Shown: piece by piece, positions 1-4,299 of the stretch
How positions within the stretch are numbered: the stretch's first letter is position 1
How the letters are laid out: each line of letters starts with the position of its first letter
Assembly (NCBI GenBank): GCA_905214365.1
Contig: CAJMMH010000140.1
Location: 1 to 7,263 of the forward strand
DNA from: an uncultured bacterium
GTDB lineage: Bacteria; Bacillota; Clostridia; Lachnospirales; Lachnospiraceae
Direction: 5' to 3'
DNA: 7,263 bases
Made by a program: the position numbers and the translations under genes
The notes under the pieces: generated by a model
Seen by the model: only the letters and a program-made list of their open reading frames with translations
What the model was told of the DNA's origin: nothing
The model's database searches: none

Positions 1-395
1 AGTCGGAACAGACCGTCCTGCTGTTCTGGGATGATTATGCCAGAGAAAAAAAGCAAAATCATCTGAAGCAGGAACTGCAGGAATATATTAATGCGCACTT
101 CCAGGAACCAGATCTGAGTGTGGAGACAGTCTGCCAGGCGGTTCATAAGTCAGTATCCGGCGTTAATAAGTCGCTGAAGGAATGCGGAGAAGAGGGGGTT
201 CTCTTCATGATTAATGAACGGAGAGTGGAGGAAGCCAGACGGATTTTCCGAGAGACAAAGGGGATGGTTCCGGTAAAAGATGTGATGAGCCAGGCCGGAT
301 TTGAAAACCAGAATACCTTTACCCGTGTGTTTAAAAAGTACGAAGGCATCACACCGGGCGAGTTTTGCAAAGAATGCAAAAAAGCAGAAGGATGA
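1..395 (+). CDS. AraC-family transcriptional regulator, C-terminal DNA-binding part (5' partial)
   Basis: The frame is open from the first complete codon at position 3 to the TGA at 393-395, giving 130 residues; the real start lies upstream of the window. The fragment starts with a charged helical linker (about residues 10-33) and continues into the two helix-turn-helix units of an AraC/XylS DNA-binding domain. The first unit (about 37-69) is rather divergent. The second (about 89-121) is canonical, with VKDVMSQAGFENQNTFTRVF followed by FKKYEGITPGEF. The helix joining them carries the family's NERRVEEARRIF pattern (about 71-83). The sensor part is missing, so a response regulator of YesN type cannot be told from a membrane-sensor type such as YtdP. 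Both kinds commonly flank LplABC-like importers, so it probably regulates the genes downstream (inference). A GTG at 120 is in frame but lies inside the first HTH unit and is not a credible start. Confidence 0.9.
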   Translation, partial: SEQTVLLFWDDYAREKKQNHLKQELQEYINAHFQEPDLSVETVCQAVHKSVSGVNKSLKECGEEGVLFMINERRVEEARRIFRETKGMVPVKDVMSQAGFENQNTFTRVFKKYEGITPGEFCKECKKAEG

Positions 396-635
396 CGGCA
401 GGGTAAGAAGCTGATGCGAAAAACTGCACAAAGCAGAAGATATAAAAAATTGATCGTTGTAAGAAAAGATAAAATGGCAAAAAGAAAAAAGAAAGGAAAG
501 AGAAAAAGAGATAAAAACGAATCAACAAAATCAGAAAAACAGTGCGAAATAACGGAATATCGCCAAAATGAGGATGAAATCCCAAATTTGATAGCTGACA
601 AACTGTCCAAAACATGCTAATTTGTTGGTGTCGGA

Positions 636-647
636 CATGATATCATG
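636..647. promoter_or_regulatory. Perfect 12-bp palindrome overlapping the candidate -10 (possible operator)
   Basis: CATGATATCATG reads the same on both strands. It covers the candidate -10 hexamer completely, so a dimeric repressor bound here would block RNA polymerase. The flanking bases do not extend the symmetry. I cannot name the regulator, and AraC-type proteins usually bind direct repeats rather than palindromes, so the site need not belong to the adjacent regulator. Confidence 0.3.
638..646 (+). promoter_or_regulatory. Candidate extended -10 promoter for the transport operon
   Basis: The bases TGATATCAT form an extended -10 element: TG, one base, then TATCAT, which matches TATAAT at five of six positions. 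No good -35 box lies 16-18 bases upstream (618-623 is TAATTT), which is tolerated by extended -10 promoters. Transcription would start near 653 and leave a leader of roughly 95 bases before the ATG at 749. This is a by-eye call with no mapped transcript; the region is AT-rich and chance matches are frequent. Confidence 0.35.
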
Positions 648-660
648 CACAAAACGGAGA

Positions 661-697
661 TCGGAAGCAAAGGAACAGCTGCCTGGAACGCTTCTGA
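661..697 (+). promoter_or_regulatory. Possible leader-RNA stem-loop
   Basis: TCGGAAGC (661-668) can pair with GCTTCTGA (690-697), giving eight pairs including one G-U, around a 21-base loop. It would lie near the 5' end of the operon transcript if the candidate promoter is used. The large loop makes it only moderately stable, and it resembles no riboswitch that I recognise. Confidence 0.25.
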
Positions 698-717
698 GAA
701 CAACAAAGAACAACAAA
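698..717 (+). repeat. Perfect tandem 10-bp direct repeat in the leader
   Basis: GAACAACAAA occurs twice head to tail (698-707 and 708-717), 20 bases before the ribosome binding site of the solute-binding protein. Two further GAAC motifs lie upstream at 673-676 and 686-689. The segment is unpaired-looking and C/A-rich, as in translation-enhancing leaders, or it could be a protein or small-RNA contact site; the function is unknown. Confidence 0.5.
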
Positions 718-736
718 ACTGGGAAAAGTAAAAAAC

Positions 737-741
737 GGAGG
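737..741 (+). promoter_or_regulatory. Ribosome binding site of the solute-binding protein
   Basis: GGAGG lies 7 bases before the ATG at 749 and fixes that start, which also begins a typical Sec signal peptide. Confidence 0.85.
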
Positions 742-748
742 TTATCAA

Positions 749-2311
749 ATGAAGAAGAGAACACTTGCAATGACGATGGCGATGACAATGTTGGCTGCAT
801 CTGCAGCAACCGTTTCCGCATCTGCGGAAGAGGCGTCTGTGTATCCTCTGGAGGAAATTACACTGACTGTAAATATGGACAGTGATCCGTATGATATGAC
901 TGACATTACCTATGTACCGGAAGAGTATTATTTCTGGAATGTACTGAAAGAGAAGACCGGTGTAACGCTGGTAAATGACGGTCCGACACCGCAGGCATCT
1001 ACATTTGATGAAGATTATTTGCTGATGCTGATTTCCGGCGAGCTTCCGGATCTCCTTTGGGGCAACTGGGTTGCGTATGCAGGCGGTCCGCAGCAGGCAA
1101 TTGACGATGGTTACATCATTTCCTTGAATGATTATACGGAGTACATGCCGAACCTGATGAAGTATCTGGATGAGAATCCGGAGATCAAGAGTATGGTCAC
1201 GCTGGATGACGGAACCATTTACTGCTTCCCGTTTATTCGTGATGAAGGAATGCAGACGGAGACCGGAGCAGCAGTTCGTGCAGACTGGCTGAAGGAACAG
1301 GGGCTGGAAGTGCCGACAACGATTGACGAGTGGCACGATGTTCTGACAAAGCTGAAGGAAGCTTACAATCTGACTGCACCGCTGACGTTTGAAAGCAGAT
1401 GGTTCTTTATGTCTGGCGAGTATGCGCTCAGCTGCCTGAGTTCCGCATATGGAACGAACTATCCGTTCTATATTTCTGACGGAGAAGTTAAGTTCGGCCC
1501 GCTGGAAGATGGATATAAAGAGTTTATCACTGAAATGGCAAAGTGGTATTCAGAGGGACTGATTGATCCGGATATGCCGACGGTTGATAAGAGTACCGTT
1601 ACGTCCAAGATGGCAAGCGGAGAGTCTGCAATTACCATCAACCAGCTGTCTAAGATGACCAGCTGCATCAGCACCAACGAGGGAACGGGTTATGATCTGG
1701 AGTCAGTTCCGTCTGCTGTACTGAACAAGGGCGACGAGCCGCAGATGAGCCATTACCGCAATTCCTACGACGGAACGTATTCATTGGCAATTAGCACAAG
1801 CTGCGAGAATATCGAGGCAGCAATCAGGTTCGTTGATTACATGTACAGCGAAGAGGGACATATGCTTCTGAACTATGGTACAGAAGGCGTATCCTATGAG
1901 TTGGATGCTGACGGCAATGTTTCCTTTACCGACGCGGTTCTGCACAATGATGGCGCAAGCGCAAGCTCTGTTCGCAACGCGTATGGACACTATTTCAACT
2001 GGCCGGTGGTTTCTGAGAATTATTCCCTTCAGCTTGATGACAAGACCAGAGAGATCCAGGAAGGCTGGTACGCGCATATGGAAGATTACGCATACCCGAC
2101 TGTAAACTATACGCCAGAAGAGCAGGAAACACTGGCTTCTTACTGGACCAACATTGACGACTACTGCAGAGAGATGATTCTGAAGTTTGTCATCGGTTCT
2201 GAGAGTATGGATAACTGGGACGGCTTTATTGAGCAGCTGAAGAGCAGCTATCATATTGATGAAGTTCTCCAGGTAAAGAAGGACGCTTATGAGCGTTACA
2301 CCAGCAAGTAA
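749..2311 (+). CDS. ABC transporter extracellular solute-binding protein, family 1 (LplA-like), without lipobox
   Basis: This 520-residue protein is the ligand receptor of a CUT1-type carbohydrate importer and acts outside the membrane. Residues 1-26 form a Sec signal peptide: MKKR basic start, a Met/Ala-rich hydrophobic core, and probable cleavage after ASASA before EE. Family-1 traits include GELPDLLW (97-104), the VRADWLKEQGLEVPTTIDEW segment (176-195), WYSEGLIDPD (266-275), GTEGVSYELD (377-386) and the amphipathic C-terminal end with YWTNIDDYCREMILKFVIG (465-483). Length and order fit LplA/YtcQ-like receptors, which often bind oligosaccharides; the ligand cannot be read from the sequence. 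Most such Firmicute proteins are lipoproteins, but no cysteine occurs before C159, so lipid anchoring at the N-terminus is not possible from this start. It is the first gene of the operon and is followed by a strong hairpin that may raise its expression above that of the permeases. Confidence 0.93.
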   Translation: MKKRTLAMTMAMTMLAASAATVSASAEEASVYPLEEITLTVNMDSDPYDMTDITYVPEEYYFWNVLKEKTGVTLVNDGPTPQASTFDEDYLLMLISGELPDLLWGNWVAYAGGPQQAIDDGYIISLNDYTEYMPNLMKYLDENPEIKSMVTLDDGTIYCFPFIRDEGMQTETGAAVRADWLKEQGLEVPTTIDEWHDVLTKLKEAYNLTAPLTFESRWFFMSGEYALSCLSSAYGTNYPFYISDGEVKFGPLEDGYKEFITEMAKWYSEGLIDPDMPTVDKSTVTSKMASGESAITINQLSKMTSCISTNEGTGYDLESVPSAVLNKGDEPQMSHYRNSYDGTYSLAISTSCENIEAAIRFVDYMYSEEGHMLLNYGTEGVSYELDADGNVSFTDAVLHNDGASASSVRNAYGHYFNWPVVSENYSLQLDDKTREIQEGWYAHMEDYAYPTVNYTPEEQETLASYWTNIDDYCREMILKFVIGSESMDNWDGFIEQLKSSYHIDEVLQVKKDAYERYTSK

Positions 2312-2345
2312 CTGACAAAACGCAAAATATTGCAGTGAATACAGC

Positions 2346-2388
2346 CATTGCTGCCCGTCGGTCCGGATCGGACCGGCGGGCAGCGGTG
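2346..2388 (+). promoter_or_regulatory. Strong intercistronic hairpin between binding protein and permeases
   Basis: Positions 2350-2365 pair with 2369-2384 over 16 consecutive pairs (one wobble) around a three-base loop, and 2346-2349 can add four more pairs with 2385-2388, two of them wobble. The stem is GC-rich and lies in the 92-base gap after the binding-protein stop. No T-run follows; the permease ribosome binding site starts five bases after the stem. In known sugar importers (malE-malF in E. coli) structures at this junction protect the upstream message or limit read-through, so that the receptor is made in excess over the membrane parts. That role is inferred here. Confidence 0.8.
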
Positions 2389-2392
2389 AAAT

Positions 2393-2398
2393 GGAGGG
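2393..2398 (+). promoter_or_regulatory. Ribosome binding site deciding the LplB-like start
   Basis: GGAGGG stands 5 bases before the ATG at 2404. In-frame GTG codons at 2335 and 2386 have no such site, and the first would place the hairpin inside the coding region, so ATG 2404 is chosen. Confidence 0.8.
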
Positions 2399-2403
2399 CA
2401 TCT

Positions 2404-3339
2404 ATGAAAGCGAAGGCAAAGCAAAATGGGCAGTGTACCCTGTCCTTTCGCAAAGATTTCAGGAGAAACTGGTCACTGTACCTTTTGGTATTGCCGGTTC
2501 TCGCTTATTATGTGATTTTTAATTACGTACCGATGTACGGAATCACCATTGCGTTTCAGGATTTCAAGATGAATCAGGGCTTCTTCGGCAGCAAGTTTGT
2601 CGGTCTGAAGCATTTTATTACATTTTTTGAGTATCCGCAATTCTGGCGGCTGATATGGAATACGATCCGCATCAGTCTTGCTACGTTAATCTTCGGCATG
2701 CCGGCACCAATCATTTTTGCGCTGCTGCTGAATGAACTGCGGTTAAAGAAGCTGCGTTCGGTCATTCAGACCGTATCTATTTTCCCGCATTTTGTATCGT
2801 TAGTTGTTGTCTGCGCGATTATCAAGGAGTTTTGCCTGTCTGACGGTCTGTTCAATACCATCCTTGGCTGGTTTGGTTTCCAGGCGCAGTCTCTGCTTCA
2901 GATTCCGTCGGCATTTACACCGATCTATGTCATCAGCCATCTGTGGGAGAAAACCGGATGGAGTTCTCTGATCTATCTGGCGGCAATTGCCGGAATCGAT
3001 ACACAGATTTTTGAGGCGGCATCGCTTGACGGAGCGGGACGGTTCCAGAAAATGTGGTATATCACGCTTCCCTGCATCAAGGGTACGTTCATTATCCTGT
3101 TTATCATGGCGGTTGGCGGCGTGATGAGTGTTGGATCGGAAAAGATCCTTCTGCTGTACAATGAAACAATTTATTCCTCTGCCGATGTTATTTCCACGTA
3201 TCTGTACCGCAAGGGTCTGCTGGAGTTCAATTTCAGCTACTCAACGGCAGTCAACCTGTTTAACTCGGTCATTAACTTTACACTGGTAATTGCGGCGAAC
3301 CGGATCAGCAAAAAGCTGTCCGATACCAGCCTGTTCTAG
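2404..3339 (+). CDS. ABC transporter permease, LplB-like (CUT1 family)
   Basis: This 311-residue integral membrane protein is one half of the translocation channel of a carbohydrate importer. Hydrophobic segments lie at about 24-44, 87-110, 121-142, 170-195, 225-245 and 283-300, consistent with the six-helix binding-protein-dependent permease fold. NYVPMYGITIAFQDFK (40-55), right after the first helix, is typical of LplB-type proteins. The cytoplasmic EAA loop that docks the ATPase is intact at 204-223: EAASLDGAGRFQKMWYITLP. The gene ends in TAG at 3337-3339, with the next gene's ribosome binding site overlapping the stop, so translation of the two permeases is probably coupled. No ATP-binding subunit follows, as is usual for this group, which shares an MsmX-type ATPase. 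Confidence 0.93.
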   Translation: MKAKAKQNGQCTLSFRKDFRRNWSLYLLVLPVLAYYVIFNYVPMYGITIAFQDFKMNQGFFGSKFVGLKHFITFFEYPQFWRLIWNTIRISLATLIFGMPAPIIFALLLNELRLKKLRSVIQTVSIFPHFVSLVVVCAIIKEFCLSDGLFNTILGWFGFQAQSLLQIPSAFTPIYVISHLWEKTGWSSLIYLAAIAGIDTQIFEAASLDGAGRFQKMWYITLPCIKGTFIILFIMAVGGVMSVGSEKILLLYNETIYSSADVISTYLYRKGLLEFNFSYSTAVNLFNSVINFTLVIAANRISKKLSDTSLF

Positions 3340-3343
3340 GAGG
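3338..3343 (+). promoter_or_regulatory. Ribosome binding site overlapping the LplB-like stop codon
   Basis: AGGAGG begins inside the TAG stop of the upstream permease gene and lies 7 bases before the ATG at 3351. This arrangement favours coupled, near-equal synthesis of the two permeases. Confidence 0.8.
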
Positions 3344-3350
3344 TCTGATT

Positions 3351-4241
3351 ATGGTAGGAAGCAAAAGCTTAAAAAACAGAATTATTGATGCAGTTCTTGC
3401 CGTAGTGCTGAGCGCGCTTGCCATTGTTATGCTGTATCCGATGCTGTATGAAGTGTTTGTTTCATTCAGCGAAGCAGGTGAACTGGTTAAGGCAAGAGGC
3501 ATTCTGCTGCATCCGCTTGGTTTCACATTTGAAGCCTATAAAATTGTATTTGGCATTAAAAACATCATGGTCGGCTACGGCAACACCTTGTTTGTCATGG
3601 TTGTCGGCCTTGCAATCAATCTGACAATGACGTCGCTGGGCGCGTATTTTATTTCGCGCAAATCCTCGCAGGTAAAGCTCCTGAAGCCGATTATGGTGCT
3701 GATTTTATTTACGATGTACTTTTCCGGCGGACTGGTTCCGACCTGGCTGACGGTAAAGAACCTGGGACTGTACAATACCCGATGGGCGCTGGTCATTCCA
3801 AATGCGATCAGCACCTACAACATGATTTTGCTCTGCTCCTATTTCAAATCGATCCCGGACAGCCTGGAAGAGTCCGTTCGGATTGACGGGGGCGGACATT
3901 TTACCATTCTGTTTAAGATTGTTCTGCCGCTGTCCAAGCCGGCGATGGCCGTTATGTTTCTGTACTACGGTGTCAGCCACTGGAACAGCTGGTTCAATGC
4001 AATGATATATCTGAGAAACGAGGCTTTGTATCCGCTGCAGCTGATTTTGAGAAATATTCTGGTGGAAGGATCTGCGCTGAATACAAACTCGTCGTCCGTA
4101 TCGGCAATGAACTATGAGGAAATGGAAAAGAGCGTCAAGGCGGCAATGGTTGTTGTTTCAACCGTTCCGTTCCTGCTGATTTACCCGTTCCTGCAGAAGT
4201 ATTTCCAGGGCGGCCTGATGGTCGGTTCCCTGAAAGAATAA
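3351..4241 (+). CDS. ABC transporter permease, LplC/YtcP-like (CUT1 family)
   Basis: This 296-residue membrane protein would be the second half of the importer channel, pairing with the LplB-like permease encoded 11 bases upstream. Hydrophobic segments are visible at about 13-34, 77-99, 109-126, 145-162, 193-214 and 263-281. The EAA-type ATPase-docking loop is at 173-194, reading EESVRIDGGGHFTILFKIVL: the leading EAA is EES, but the core DG and the closing LP remain, as in many LplC/YtcP relatives. The C-terminus QKYFQGGLMVGSLKE (282-296) is the family hallmark ending. HWNSWFNAMIYL (210-221) is also typical. The gene is followed by a 58-base gap with a small hairpin before the enzyme gene. 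Confidence 0.93.
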   Translation: MVGSKSLKNRIIDAVLAVVLSALAIVMLYPMLYEVFVSFSEAGELVKARGILLHPLGFTFEAYKIVFGIKNIMVGYGNTLFVMVVGLAINLTMTSLGAYFISRKSSQVKLLKPIMVLILFTMYFSGGLVPTWLTVKNLGLYNTRWALVIPNAISTYNMILLCSYFKSIPDSLEESVRIDGGGHFTILFKIVLPLSKPAMAVMFLYYGVSHWNSWFNAMIYLRNEALYPLQLILRNILVEGSALNTNSSSVSAMNYEEMEKSVKAAMVVVSTVPFLLIYPFLQKYFQGGLMVGSLKE

Positions 4242-4251
4242 TCCGGCATCT

Positions 4252-4269
4252 GCGGACCGCCTGGTCCGC
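4252..4269 (+). promoter_or_regulatory. Short GC-rich hairpin between permease and enzyme genes
   Basis: GCGGACC (4252-4258) and GGTCCGC (4263-4269) form a perfect 7-bp stem with the four-base loop GCCT. A few outer pairs (for example 4243-4245 with 4275-4277) may extend it imperfectly. It is not followed by a T-run but by A-rich DNA and the next ribosome binding site, so it is more likely a message-processing or stability element than a terminator. Confidence 0.6.
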
Positions 4270-4287
4270 TGCTGCGGGAAAGAAAAT

Positions 4288-4293
4288 AGGAGA
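4288..4293 (+). promoter_or_regulatory. Ribosome binding site deciding the start of the glycosidase-like gene
   Basis: AGGAGA lies 6 bases before the ATG at 4300. An in-frame GTG at 4294 directly abuts this motif and so cannot be served by it; ATG 4300 is therefore chosen. Confidence 0.8.
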
Positions 4294-4299
4294 GTGACA

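Larger units (their letters stand above)
396..748 (+). other. A-rich intergenic and leader region between regulator and transport operon
   Basis: This 353-base stretch separates the regulator stop from the solute-binding protein start. From about 414 to 560 the + strand is strongly purine-rich, with many runs of A broken by G. I see no convincing hairpin plus U-run terminator for the regulator gene. From 588 onward there are signals fitting the start of the next transcript: a TTGATA box (588-593) without a well-spaced -10 partner, an extended -10 on a palindrome (636-647), a possible leader hairpin (661-697) and a tandem repeat (698-717). An open frame at 414-620 encodes a low-complexity Lys/Arg-rich peptide and is not annotated as a gene. 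No tRNA, riboswitch or repeat array was recognised. Confidence 0.6.

Noticed and set aside
414..620. Open frame for a 68-residue Lys/Arg-rich peptide in the intergenic region
   Set aside because: The composition follows from the A-rich DNA, there is only a weak AGGG-like upstream site, no domain is recognisable, and it runs toward the candidate promoter.
396..748. Catabolite-repression (cre) site upstream of the operon
   Set aside because: I found no stretch that matches the TGWAANCGNTNWCA consensus well by eye.
617..1336. 239-residue open frame on the minus strand
   Set aside because: It lies opposite the well-supported solute-binding protein, has no recognisable family traits and is a shadow of that gene's codon pattern.
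2346..2388. Rho-independent terminator ending the binding-protein transcript
   Set aside because: No T-run follows the stem and the next ribosome binding site begins five bases later, so full termination is not supported.
2335..2403. Upstream in-frame GTG starts (2335 and 2386) for the LplB-like permease
   Set aside because: They would encode an Arg-rich extension through the hairpin and lack a ribosome binding site; GGAGGG points to ATG 2404.
3867..3932. Degenerate EAA loop in the LplC-like permease as sign of inactivation
   Set aside because: EES in place of EAA with the remaining DG and LP positions kept is common in this permease branch as far as I know, and the reading frame is intact.
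4294..4299. GTG start two codons upstream of the glycosidase-like gene
   Set aside because: It directly abuts the AGGAGA ribosome binding site, leaving no spacing.
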